From Leptospiraceae bacterium (GTDB lineage Bacteria > Spirochaetota > Leptospiria > Leptospirales > Leptospiraceae), in the NCBI GenBank assembly GCA_024233865.1, contig JACKPA010000010.1:178540-242539 (forward strand): a stretch of 64,000 nucleotides of DNA. The letters are read 5' to 3'. Position numbers and translations under genes: made by a program. The notes under the pieces are model-generated. The model searched no databases. It had not been told where the DNA came from and was given only the letters and a program-made list of their open reading frames with translations. Below, piece after piece: positions 1 through 8,311 of this stretch; the first letter of the stretch is position 1, and the number at the start of each line of letters is the position of its first letter.

Positions 1-619
1 TATCCACATCTTCAAACTGATTTAACGGTTTATTAAAATAAGGTAGCCATGGTATCGTTTTTCCACTGAGTTTATAAAGCAGCACAATCCCAATAATCGC
101 AATATTTGATATTACGGAAATAAAATAAATTTCGTGGTACATCCCATAAATGGTAAGGTTTGCTGCGATCAGGGTAATACCACAACCCATAATGATATTG
201 TTCTCTTGTTTAAAAAATTGAACTATTATGCTCCTTGAATCTGTTATGGCAATTCTATTCAAAAAAGCATCGTATAAATAAGGATAAGAAAGTGTTAGAG
301 CAAGAAATAAAATAAAGGAATGAAAAAAATAATTCCCAAAATCATTTGTATAATGAGGCGGTCCAATCAAACCTCCTGACAGTGTCCAAAGATAGGTTAG
401 CGCAATGGAAACAAAAAATGCTGCCAAGCCAAATTGAATACTACCCTCAGACTCAAACAATTGTAATTTTTCCATAGGAATGATTCTCTGAAGTTCGATC
501 AATTCCTGTTTTGTGAAATTATCCTTGTCTTCGTTGGAAAACAGTCTAATATAATAGCTTAACAACGCAACAACGGAAAATGTGAAAAATAAAAATACAA
601 AAAATAATAAAAATTCCAT
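1..619 (-). CDS. Polytopic membrane protein, partial at window edge
   Basis: About 206 residues are visible on the minus strand from an ATG at 617-619; the 3' end lies outside the window. The protein opens with a hydrophobic segment (MEFLLFFVFLFF), then a charged stretch (SNEDKDNFTKQE), then at least four more hydrophobic segments, so it is an integral membrane protein. The start lies only two bases after the purH stop codon, which implies co-transcription with purH. I do not recognise the family and assign no function. The start and frame are well supported; the role is unknown. Confidence 0.7.
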   Translation of the reverse strand, partial: MEFLLFFVFLFFTFSVVALLSYYIRLFSNEDKDNFTKQELIELQRIIPMEKLQLFESEGSIQFGLAAFFVSIALTYLWTLSGGLIGPPHYTNDFGNYFFHSFILFLALTLSYPYLYDAFLNRIAITDSRSIIVQFFKQENNIIMGCGITLIAANLTIYGMYHEIYFISVISNIAIIGIVLLYKLSGKTIPWLPYFNKPLNQFEDVD

Positions 620-621
620 AA

Positions 622-2163
622 TCAATGCCTAAAGTGTCTTATTCCTGTAAATACCATAATTAAATTGTACTCATCAGCCGCTTCTATTACCTCTTTGTCT
701 CGAATAGAACCACCGGGTTGAATAATTGCTCTTGCTCCTGTTTTTGCTATTTTATCTACATTATCCCTAAACGGAAAAAACGCATCACTGCCAACATAAC
801 TACCTTCCAAAGAAAGTCCGGATGTTTTAGCCTTTATGATTGCTAAATCAACAGAATCTACTCTAGACATTTGACCGGCTCCAATTCCTAAAGTTGAATT
901 TTTATCCGTAAATACAATGGCGTTGGATTTAATCAATTTTACAGTAGTCCAAGCAAACATCAACCCTTTTATATCTTCGTATTCCAATTGCTTTTTGGTA
1001 ACAACTTTTAGTTGATTCTCTCCAATTTTTAGCAAATCCGTATCCTGCACTAAGATACCATGGGCAACCGGTCGAAAATCCATTTTCTCTTGAAATTTTA
1101 GCAATTCATCCAAGTGGATCAATCGGATATTTTGTTTTTTTGCAAAAATGTCTTTTGCTTCTTCGGTAAAACCTTTTGCCAATACACCTTCTACAAAGTT
1201 TTCCGTGATTGTAGATGCCAAATTTCCATCTATAATTCCATTGATTCCTATAACAGAGCCAAAAGCGGAAGCAGGGTCAGTTCTTCTTGCCAACTGAAAA
1301 GATTCTAAGGGACTTCCTGTAGATGCAATTCCGCAAGGATTGAGGTGCTTAATAATGGCAGCCGAATTTTCAGGTAAATTAAAAAGAGAATGGAGAGTTG
1401 CTTGAAAATCCAAAATGTTATTAAAAGAAAGTTCCTTACCCTGGATGGTCTGCAAACTTTGCATGCTGGAAACCGATTCATAATAAGCGGCTTCTTGGTG
1501 AGGATTTTCTCCATATCGTAAATTTTGCTTTTTTTGGAATCCTAAAGAAATGTATTTGGGAAACTTCTCATTTCTAACTTGTTGCAAATAGCTGGAAATA
1601 GCTGAATCGTAGACTGCCGTAATCCCAAAAGCCTTGGCAGCCAATTGAAAGGATGTTTCTCGTGGCACGCAGTCGTTGTTTTTCTCCATTTCTTCTTGGA
1701 TAATTTGGTAATCCGTTACCTCCGGAACAACTACGGTAAACTTATTATTTTTTGCTGAAGCCCTAAGCAAAGACGGACCGCCAATATCGATCTGCTCTAT
1801 GGCTTCGGAAAGGGTTATCCCCTCTTTTTGAATGGTTGACACAAAAGGATATAGATTTACAACAACGAGGTCAATGGAAGATATGTTTAGCTTTTCGAGC
1901 TGTTCTTTATGAAATTCTTTATCCAAATCTCCTAAGATACCAGCGTGAACTTTGGGATGAAGAGTTTTTACCCTGCCATCGAGAATTTCCGGATAGCCGG
2001 TGTATTCTTGAATCGGAATGGCTTCAATTCCATTTTCTCTAAGAACTTTTAGAGTACCACCGGTAGAAATAATCTCTATTTTCCGCGAGTCCAAAAACTT
2101 GCAAAATTCAACAAGATTTGTTTTATCACTAACGGATATTAACGCCCTTTCAATTTTTATCAT
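622..2163 (-). CDS. purH: Bifunctional AICAR transformylase / IMP cyclohydrolase
   Basis: Catalyses the last two steps of de novo purine synthesis in the cytoplasm: formylation of AICAR with 10-formyl-THF, then ring closure to IMP. The 513-residue length is normal for the family. The N-terminal MGS-like cyclohydrolase domain shows SVSDKT (about 10-15), STGGT (33-37) and DGRVKTLHPKVHAGIL (62-77). The C-terminal transformylase domain shows RYGENPHQEA (216-225) and KHLNPCGIA (272-280), which holds the catalytic Lys and His. All expected motifs are present, so it should be active. The next gene downstream starts two bases after the stop. Confidence 0.97.
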   Translation of the reverse strand: MIKIERALISVSDKTNLVEFCKFLDSRKIEIISTGGTLKVLRENGIEAIPIQEYTGYPEILDGRVKTLHPKVHAGILGDLDKEFHKEQLEKLNISSIDLVVVNLYPFVSTIQKEGITLSEAIEQIDIGGPSLLRASAKNNKFTVVVPEVTDYQIIQEEMEKNNDCVPRETSFQLAAKAFGITAVYDSAISSYLQQVRNEKFPKYISLGFQKKQNLRYGENPHQEAAYYESVSSMQSLQTIQGKELSFNNILDFQATLHSLFNLPENSAAIIKHLNPCGIASTGSPLESFQLARRTDPASAFGSVIGINGIIDGNLASTITENFVEGVLAKGFTEEAKDIFAKKQNIRLIHLDELLKFQEKMDFRPVAHGILVQDTDLLKIGENQLKVVTKKQLEYEDIKGLMFAWTTVKLIKSNAIVFTDKNSTLGIGAGQMSRVDSVDLAIIKAKTSGLSLEGSYVGSDAFFPFRDNVDKIAKTGARAIIQPGGSIRDKEVIEAADEYNLIMVFTGIRHFRH

Positions 2164-2248
2164 ACTTTATATCTTTATTTTTTAATTAGCTTATTCCAAA
2201 AAAATATCTTTTTACTAGTTTGCAATCTTCTTTTTATAGTTAGTCGGA

Positions 2249-2305
2249 AAAGTACTACAGGCTTCCTGCCTGTAAAATCACAACCAGGATGGCTATAGTA
2301 CTTTT
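2249..2305. repeat. 57-bp terminal-inverted-repeat element, copy A
   Basis: The ends AAAAGTACTACAG and TATAGTACTTTT are imperfect inverted repeats. Inside is a second small stem, ACAGGC-ttcct-GCCTGT. A related 59-bp copy lies at 18203-18261. It sits in the purH/GTPase intergenic region. It looks like a small non-coding mobile or REP-type element; no coding capacity. Confidence 0.6.
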
Positions 2306-2347
2306 GAAAATCCGAAAACCACTCTGTTTTGAATATACCACCTATAA

Positions 2348-4246
2348 CTAAACAGAAAATGTATAATACTTTGAAGGTGATAATACGATATTACCGGAGA
2401 AAAACCCTTTTCCTTTTGTCATGTTTCTAAGAACACTTGAAAAACCTAACATGTTTTCACAGCAAGCTTCGCCTTTTACAAAATATTTCTGCCCCATAAA
2501 AGTTTCCATACTATGAACCTTCGCGTCTCTTTTTTGCAAAGCAGCCATAACAACTCCCAAAAATTCCTCTGGTACTGTGATTTCAAATTCAATCAAAGGA
2601 CCTATCTCAATTGTATTCTTCTCTTTTAATAAGGTTTTTATGCCACTGATTACTGCTATTTTTAGAAGGCTTAGAGTTTGATTGTTTATGATTGGTGGAC
2701 TAGTATAAGAAGTGATTCGCAGTCGAATCCCCAATATTTTGTGACCAAAATATCCGTGCGACAGAACTTCCTCAAATCCGGCAATAGCAGCTTGTTTGAG
2801 GTTCATGGGAAGGTCAATTTCAAAAATTATTGGACTTTCAAAAGATTCTGTCCTTTCTACAAAGCCTTTCAAAACACCGCTACTTACTTTCATTTCATAA
2901 ATAGAATGTTCAAAAGTAATTGTATTAATTGCATTTTTCCACATTTCATATCGTGCTACTTTTAAATTACCTGTAATAAAAATTTCACCAATAGTTTTTT
3001 TTAATCGACTAACGGAAATTTCCAAGTGAAGTTCTCCGGCTCCCCATAATTCTACTTGACCCGTGTCTTCTTGAAGGGTATAACTCAAACCATTTCCTTC
3101 CCAAACAAGGTCTTTTACTCCGTTTATTACGGTTTCCCTTACATCGTCGGATATTGGCTCTATAATTAAAACAAATTGTTTCAACTCCCTTTTATTGAAA
3201 TTTTCTTTCTGAGGCATTTCCAATTTTTGGCTTGTGAGTAAATCGCCTGGCATAAATTCAATAACATTATCTGAGCAAAAGATAGAATTAGCTGGCACAA
3301 TCTCTTGTTTTTGGACTTCATCCAAGGAAATTGCGTATAAATTGGACAGGTAAACAGCTTTTCCATTTATAAAAAGGGTATCTCCGGAGTAAATTTCACT
3401 AAAATTTTTCAAGAAAGATGTTTTTCCAATTTTAGGATGAATTCTATTCTGAAATAGAACTGCACTTGTATCTTCCCCGATTTTATGCATTTTTGGTTCG
3501 ATTTCGCATATAAAATCTAATAATTCAATAACACCAATGCCTTGCAAAGCACTTCCGATAAAAATAGGAGTAATTTGGCTTTGGACAGTGCCTTCTTTTA
3601 AGCCTTTTAAAACAAGGCTTTTAATTTTAGTGGGATTTTGTAAATATTTTTCCGTTAGGTTTTCATTCCATTCGATAAAATGAAGGTAGTCCTCCCCAAC
3701 TTCAAATTTTTTATAAAAAATGTATTCAATATTGCTAATTATGTCGCTTTCATCGTAAGAATAAACAGGATATGCCCTATTTCCGAAATAGGGTTGAATT
3801 TTTTTTAGAAAATCTCCGACTGAATGTTCGCAATCGATTTTATTGATAAAGAGTATTAATGGTATGCCCTGAGAGCGAATTCGTTCAAAAATAAACTCAG
3901 TTTGAGATCGAATACCGGTAGTAATATCTATTATCAGCACAGCTATGTCTACAGCCAATAAAGAATTGTCAACCTGGGTTGTAAAATCAAGGTGTCCGGG
4001 GGTATCGATCAAATTTATAGAATATTCTTTATTTTTGGTTTTATATTTAAAATAAAAAGTGCTGGAAAGAATGGAAATCCCCCTTTGGATTTCTTCTAAG
4101 AGAGTGTCAGACTCGGTTGTCCCCTCCAATACACTCCCCGGGTTGTCTATAAGTCCGGCTTGGTACAACATATTTTCAACCAAAGTTGTTTTTCCGGCAT
4201 CTATATGAGCATAGATTCCGATATTTCGAACGAGATACATACTCAT
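2348..4246 (-). CDS. Tet(M)/EF-G-like ribosomal-protection GTPase
   Basis: A translational GTPase of the ribosomal protection family; family members bind the ribosome like EF-G and in some cases displace tetracycline. Counting from the longest open start at 4300, the G motifs are G1 AHIDAGKT (31-38), G2 RGISI (73-77), G3 DTPGH (99-103), G4 NKID (153-156) and a G5-like GSALQG. The C-terminal half matches EF-G domains III-V. The open frame extends to 4300 (650 residues), but the extra 18 residues look unconserved; a start at 4246 (MSMYLVRNIG) gives about 632 residues, close to the roughly 640 typical of Tet proteins. No clear ribosome binding site decides between these starts. Sequence divergence from Tet(M) means tetracycline resistance cannot be assumed; it could be a housekeeping or other stress factor. 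Confidence 0.85.
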   Translation of the reverse strand: MSMYLVRNIGIYAHIDAGKTTLVENMLYQAGLIDNPGSVLEGTTESDTLLEEIQRGISILSSTFYFKYKTKNKEYSINLIDTPGHLDFTTQVDNSLLAVDIAVLIIDITTGIRSQTEFIFERIRSQGIPLILFINKIDCEHSVGDFLKKIQPYFGNRAYPVYSYDESDIISNIEYIFYKKFEVGEDYLHFIEWNENLTEKYLQNPTKIKSLVLKGLKEGTVQSQITPIFIGSALQGIGVIELLDFICEIEPKMHKIGEDTSAVLFQNRIHPKIGKTSFLKNFSEIYSGDTLFINGKAVYLSNLYAISLDEVQKQEIVPANSIFCSDNVIEFMPGDLLTSQKLEMPQKENFNKRELKQFVLIIEPISDDVRETVINGVKDLVWEGNGLSYTLQEDTGQVELWGAGELHLEISVSRLKKTIGEIFITGNLKVARYEMWKNAINTITFEHSIYEMKVSSGVLKGFVERTESFESPIIFEIDLPMNLKQAAIAGFEEVLSHGYFGHKILGIRLRITSYTSPPIINNQTLSLLKIAVISGIKTLLKEKNTIEIGPLIEFEITVPEEFLGVVMAALQKRDAKVHSMETFMGQKYFVKGEACCENMLGFSSVLRNMTKGKGFFSGNIVLSPSKYYTFSV

Positions 4247-4345
4247 ATATTTAACAAGACGAATTACATGACAAGTATAATCGGATCTTTCTGTAAACAT
4301 CCGTATTTTTCATTAAGTAGTTTTACCACTTTGTCTCGTATCTCT

Positions 4346-4511
4346 TTATACTCCTAATAAGCGAAATGCGATATACAGGATTGAATGATAATAAGCTTCC
4401 AAATCGGAAATAAAGATGTCATAAGGAATGGACGCAAAAATAGACTTAGTTTGTGTAATAAAAGGTTTCAAATCATTATTAAGAATAGCTCTACGCATAT
4501 TTATCAAATCA
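4346..4511 (-). pseudogene. Remnant of an AAA-ATPase/PD-(D/E)XK (DUF1703-type) protein
   Basis: Between the GTPase and the DUF4058 gene the minus strand encodes a short open stretch including LINMRRAILNND, IFASIPYDIF and LEAYYHSILYIAFRLLG before a stop at 4346-4348. This pattern (a small helical segment, then E-x-YYH and a hydrophobic LG) is typical of the junction leading into the nuclease domain of the 'predicted AAA-ATPase' family with a C-terminal PD-(D/E)XK domain. Neither the ATPase part nor the nuclease motifs are present, so it is only a decayed internal fragment. The family match is by eye. Confidence 0.5.
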
Positions 4512-5300
4512 TTACTTAAAGGACCAAGTTGGCTGTATCCACGTTATTTCTTCCTCCGTAAGAGGTGGTTCCGGTAATTTTGTATAATCAATCCGCAGGT
4601 CATATCTTGCTCTTTCGTAGGCGGTATCAAGTGCATCTTGGATGTCTATGCTGACGGGAGGATCAGGTTCTTGGAGATAAATTGGAATTATGGGCAACCG
4701 ATGGTGTAATTGGATTGCCCAGGCATCAAATTGTCTCAGCCTTTTTGCGGAAACAACGAAGTAAGCCATCTCAGGCAACTCTTGTTCAAAGGGCATACGC
4801 TCATACTTTCGGAGCAAATCCAACTCCACCAGTTTGATTTTTGCTTCTACGTAATCCAATCGCTTTTGGAGATATTTGTCCCGATTCTTTCCTTGACGTT
4901 TATTAATAGGAGAGAGCAATTCTATAGCGGTAACGATCTTGCGTGATTCTCGATGACGAATCTTTAGGCTAACCATACGAACATCAGTTTCTATGGGCAT
5001 GCTTACCTCAAAAGCGATTGGTGAGTTGATTATTGGCTCTGCTACTGCAACGCTACCTCCGACTTTTGGTTCCGGTTGTATGATGCTTACATCAGGACGA
5101 TACGACCTCGGATATTTTTCCTTATCTTCCGGTAGTATTTGATCAATGATAATCTCTGTTTCCAGTTCTGCCGTATAGTTTGGCAAAAGAACGGGAGTTA
5201 GTTTTTCCCTTAAAACAAACATCAAGCTATTGTGTACGTCTTGCCACAATTTTGGTTCTTCCAAATAGGGATCCATTCCTGGAAATGGTGAATATTTCAT
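4512..5300 (-). CDS. DUF4058 family protein
   Basis: A 262-residue protein opening MKYSPFPGMDPYLEEP, the characteristic start of DUF4058 proteins, followed by a W-x-D-V-H-N-S-L segment and a central KIRHRESRKIVTAIELLSP block. The biochemical function of the family is not established; the E-x-L-SP-x-NK segment after a hydrophobic strand is reminiscent of PD-(D/E)XK-type folds such as Uma2, which is inference only. A good ribosome binding site (AAGGAGAA) precedes the ATG. It stands alone between gene remnants and palindromic repeats. Confidence 0.85.
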   Translation of the reverse strand: MKYSPFPGMDPYLEEPKLWQDVHNSLMFVLREKLTPVLLPNYTAELETEIIIDQILPEDKEKYPRSYRPDVSIIQPEPKVGGSVAVAEPIINSPIAFEVSMPIETDVRMVSLKIRHRESRKIVTAIELLSPINKRQGKNRDKYLQKRLDYVEAKIKLVELDLLRKYERMPFEQELPEMAYFVVSAKRLRQFDAWAIQLHHRLPIIPIYLQEPDPPVSIDIQDALDTAYERARYDLRIDYTKLPEPPLTEEEITWIQPTWSFK

Positions 5301-5420
5301 CTGTAATTCTCCTTGTTTGATAACGTTCTACTGACTTTGCATAATCTTAAGGAAAGCACTATGTCTTATAACAGCGATCTTCCCCCTCTCTTGGCTTTAG
5401 TTTTCTTTAAGCCTATTCAA

Positions 5421-5436
5421 CCCCCGTTCACGGGGG
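5421..5436. repeat. G/C-rich hairpin CCCCCG-ttca-CGGGGG
   Basis: A perfect six-base-pair G/C stem with a four-base loop stands out in AT-rich sequence between the DUF4058 and ankyrin genes, which are both on the minus strand. It belongs to a set of similar hairpins in this window (5952, 27039, 31959, 61817). Confidence 0.55.
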
Positions 5437-5457
5437 TAAAAAAGACTAAAAGGCTGT

Positions 5458-5769
5458 TCAAGCTTTTCTGGGGGTTCTTAAAATTTGTGCAATTTTTACT
5501 CGATTCCAATATTCAGCATATCCCAAAGCTGTCTGGTTGCCATATCCTTTCATGTTCGGATTAGCTCCATATTCCAAAAGTAGCTTTACTATTTCAGTGT
5601 TGCCATTATACACTGCCAGTTGCAATGGAGTCCATCTATCTTTCTGGAAGTTGACATCGGCTCCGTCTTCGAGGGCTTGTTCTACTCCATTGAGGCAATC
5701 CAATTCTATGCTATCCCACAAATCATCGTTTGCATACGGATAGGGTGTGTTTATCAATTCAAATGACAT
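5458..5769 (-). CDS. Small ankyrin-repeat protein
   Basis: About 103 residues from the ATG at 5769, which follows AAGGAAAAA; an in-frame upstream ATG at 5793 is less likely. Two ankyrin-type repeats are visible: an N-terminal one with GVEQALEDGADVNFQ, then a clear one with WTPLQLAVYNGNTEIVKLLL and EYGANPNMKG. The last part (TALGYAEYWNRVKIAQIL) is a half repeat. Ankyrin repeats mediate protein-protein contacts; the partner is unknown. There is no signal peptide, so it is probably cytoplasmic. It is short for an ankyrin protein and may be a trimmed copy. Confidence 0.75.
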   Translation of the reverse strand: MSFELINTPYPYANDDLWDSIELDCLNGVEQALEDGADVNFQKDRWTPLQLAVYNGNTEIVKLLLEYGANPNMKGYGNQTALGYAEYWNRVKIAQILRTPRKA

Positions 5770-5793
5770 AATATTTTTCCTTTTTATTCCCAA

Positions 5794-6087
5794 TCTTCAA
5801 TTTACAGTTCAGAAATTCGACTAAATTTCATCAATAGGATCATTTTCCAGACAGCCTGCTGTTTTTTCAAAAAAGCCAATAGGATTAATTTATAGAGTTG
5901 CTCTACGTTTGTATGTATCATTTTTGTTCCTCTTTTGACCTATCCCCCCTTCCCCCTTTCCGAACCGGAAAGGGGGCGAAAGTAGCAATGGAATCTGTTT
6001 TTTTGCATTATGAACCTAAAAATAAGCTTCTTGATGTGTTAGTAACTCCCCTTTTTCGGTTATCGAGCGTAGTCGAGATAAGGATAG
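5794..6087. other. Intergenic region with repeats and a possible antitoxin remnant
   Basis: No gene is evident. On the minus strand 5821-5889 reads INPIGFFEKTAGCLENDPIDEI then stop, which resembles the acidic C-terminus of small antitoxins (AGxxxxDP-DEI) and may be a remnant. At 5952-5976 there is an 11-bp stem (CCCCCTTTCCG / CGGAAAGGGGG, loop aac) followed by GCGAAAG. At about 6062-6083 there is a TTATC...GATAA palindrome around GAGCGTAGTCGA, a member of the dispersed TTCGACT/AGTCGAA family. A plus-strand open frame through here is composed largely of the repeat and was rejected. Confidence 0.45.
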
Positions 6088-6282
6088 TCATTCCAACTCT
6101 TCATAAATGACCGTATAGACGAGAAGTGGATGATTGATTGCTGTTTTAATATCAATTAGTTTAATCTTTTCACTTTGAATAAATTTGTTAATATTTTCGT
6201 CCAATTCTTTTGTATTAACATCACCATATTGACCCTGAATTTTAAACGTCTTTACCTTAACATTCTTCACCAACTCAAACAT
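6088..6282 (-). CDS. Small protein resembling Cse60-type family
   Basis: A 64-residue protein with the order: Lys-rich strand (VKVKTFKIQG), a helix with ELDENINKFI, then LIDIKTAINHPLLVYTVIYEE. This strand-helix-strand-strand arrangement with 'LIDIK' resembles the small Cse60-type proteins that are widespread outside sporulating bacteria. A GGGAG sequence lies just ahead of the ATG. It is divergently oriented to the Hsp70-like gene. Function unknown; the family resemblance is by eye. Confidence 0.55.
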   Translation of the reverse strand: MFELVKNVKVKTFKIQGQYGDVNTKELDENINKFIQSEKIKLIDIKTAINHPLLVYTVIYEELE

Positions 6283-6379
6283 TTTGATTTTCTCCCACTA
6301 AACAAAATATTATTTCTTGAGTTTTTTTGGTAGTCATTTTTACTTATAATTATCACTGAACCAGCAAAAGTATACAAAT

Positions 6380-7081
6380 ATGGGCATAAAATTAGGAATT
6401 GACATTGGAACTACCAATACGGTAGTAAGCACATTTAGAAACGGAAAACCGGAAGCTTTAAAACACTTTTATGATTTTTTTGGAGAAAAAAAGGACGCAA
6501 TCATTCCTTCCGTTCAATTGTATATGGATTCTGAGAAATTTTTTGGAACGGAAGCAGTTCGAGAATTTGAAAGAATTTACCAACACGAAAAAGAAAAGCT
6601 TGGAGGTATTTCTCTCCATTATGAATACAAAATGGAAATGGATAAACAGGGTAGCCAAGCGATTGAGTTGACTCGTTCCATGGTTGACTTTATTTTGGAC
6701 ACGATTACCAAAAACGAGAAAGTTGCAATAGACGGAATCGTGGTGACGGTTCCTCACGAATGGGAACCGGGAACTCGGGGACGCTTTCATACCGAACTCG
6801 CCATAAGAAGCAATATTCACAAAATCCCGCTTTTGCAAATTGTAAGCGAACCAATAGCCGCAGCTGCTTATTACGCCTTTGTCCGAAAAAGCCATAAGCA
6901 AGAAACTGTTTTGGTTTGTGACCTGGGAGGTGGAACGCAGGACTATACTCTTTGCCGAATATCTCCAAACAATTCTTTCACCAGAAGAAGGAGGTTGAAA
7001 ATGTTCCTTTTCGTAACGCGAACTTGCAATTTTCCCATTCCCAAATTCTGGAAGCTACTCGTGAAATTGCTGATAAAGTGA
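6380..7081 (+). pseudogene. Hsp70/DnaK-like protein, N-terminal part of a broken gene
   Basis: The first 205 or so residues are an actin-like ATPase of the Hsp70 family: phosphate-1 motif LGIDIGTTNTVVS near the start, DGIVVTVPHEWEPGTR in the middle, and phosphate-2 motif VCDLGGGTQDYTLC near residues 190-203. After YTLCRIS the frame becomes meaningless (Arg-rich) and stops. The rest of the protein continues in another frame from about 6960. In DnaK the phosphate-2 and adenosine motifs are about 145 residues apart; here the distance is about 71 codons, so roughly 75 residues are deleted and the frame is lost at the junction. Probably non-functional. Confidence 0.75.
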
Positions 7082-8160
7082 CAAAGCACATCCAAGAGAT
7101 TCTTTATGGTAAGAGTCATTCAATCGACACGATTGTTCTCGCTGGAGGAAGTTCAAACAACGTTCTCCTCCAAGCAAATATTCAACAACTCATTTCTGTT
7201 GATTTTTCTACCTTTGAAGTGGATGATTGGAATTATGTGATCTCTTTTGGAGCATCCTTGATTGGAGAAGGAGAAGTGAAGGTAATCGAGAGGTCGAAGT
7301 TTAATTACGGAATTAAGATCATATCCAATGGTCAGATGATACCTTACTTGATTTTACCTAAAGGTACGGAATATGGAAACAGGAAAGATTCCAGAGCTTT
7401 CAGACCTCTTTTCAAGCAAAACAGTCAAACCGAAGTATTGCAATGGAGCGATAACGGAAATGATCATAAATCTGTTGGCGGGTTTGTTTTGGAAGATTCA
7501 GAGTTTCTTTTGGTTTTGATGGATGTTTTGGAAACGTCTTCCGGTTTGGTTGCGGAATTTACGATAGAGGACTTTAAACGAAAAGGTTTTTTGCAAAACG
7601 ACCAACTAAAGCATTTATTGGATTCTCTAACCAAATTTCTACAAGGACCGATTTCGGAAATTTTCCACAAGCTCAACCATGAACTTACAACCGTAGAAGA
7701 GAAACAAAAGATTCTAGTTGGGTTGGCAAAGTTGAAAGAAGACTTGGAAAGAGAAGCAGAAGAAATTCGCACGATTCGGTCGGATACGGATACCAAAAGT
7801 AAAGAGTTGGCTCAACTGCGAGAACATAAGGCAAGACTTGCTCAAGATTTGAATAACATCAAGCGAGAAATTGAGATTTTAGAAAAGGAAACTGCTGAGC
7901 AAACCAATACATTAGACAAAAGAAGGACTTTTTTTGAACAAAGGAAAAAAGACGCTGAGCACTATCCTGAATACTTGGAGAAGATTAATAATGAGATTAA
8001 TACTTTTCAAAGGGAACTTGGCAATAGATGGGAGATACTAGAGGCAATTCCCAATATGCACCAACTCCGTGATGCAATACAACATCATTTGCAAGAAGCA
8101 GAAAAAGCAAAAGAAGAGTTGGAAAAAGTATATAAATCAACCACCGATAAATACAGATAA
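6952..8160 (+). pseudogene. Hsp70/DnaK-like protein, C-terminal part with coiled coil
   Basis: Continues the Hsp70-like gene in a different frame. Soon after the junction it reads KVTKHIQEILYG then the adenosine motif TIVLAGGSSNN, followed by a substrate-domain-like region and a long C-terminal coiled coil (from about EEKQKILVGLAKLKEDLE to the end). A TTG at 6952 could be a start, but the product would lack phosphate-1 and phosphate-2 and could not be a working ATPase. No ribosome binding site is apparent there. The coiled-coil tail differs from canonical DnaK and points to a specialised Hsp70 homologue before inactivation. Confidence 0.7.
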
Positions 8161-8311
8161 ACACTACTTTGTAAATAGAGAACTGATTTATTAGAAACCC
8201 CGTTTAATGCTCATTCTTATAAAGTCAAAGATTTTTGATAACTACCAAAAAATCTATATGAAAATGCAAAAATTAATTGCCAAAATAAATCCTTAGAATA
8301 TTCTCAATTTT

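Noticed and set aside
5313..5564. Plus-strand open frame over the hairpin at 5421
   Set aside because: Runs through the repeat and overlaps the ankyrin gene antisense; no family resemblance.
5898..6110. Plus-strand open frame of 70 codons
   Set aside because: Its core peptide (LSPLPPFRTGKGAK) is simply the translation of a GC-rich palindrome and AGTCGAA repeat.
6317..6350. TTGAGT and TATAAT ahead of the Hsp70-like gene
   Set aside because: The 22-base spacer is too long to support a promoter call.
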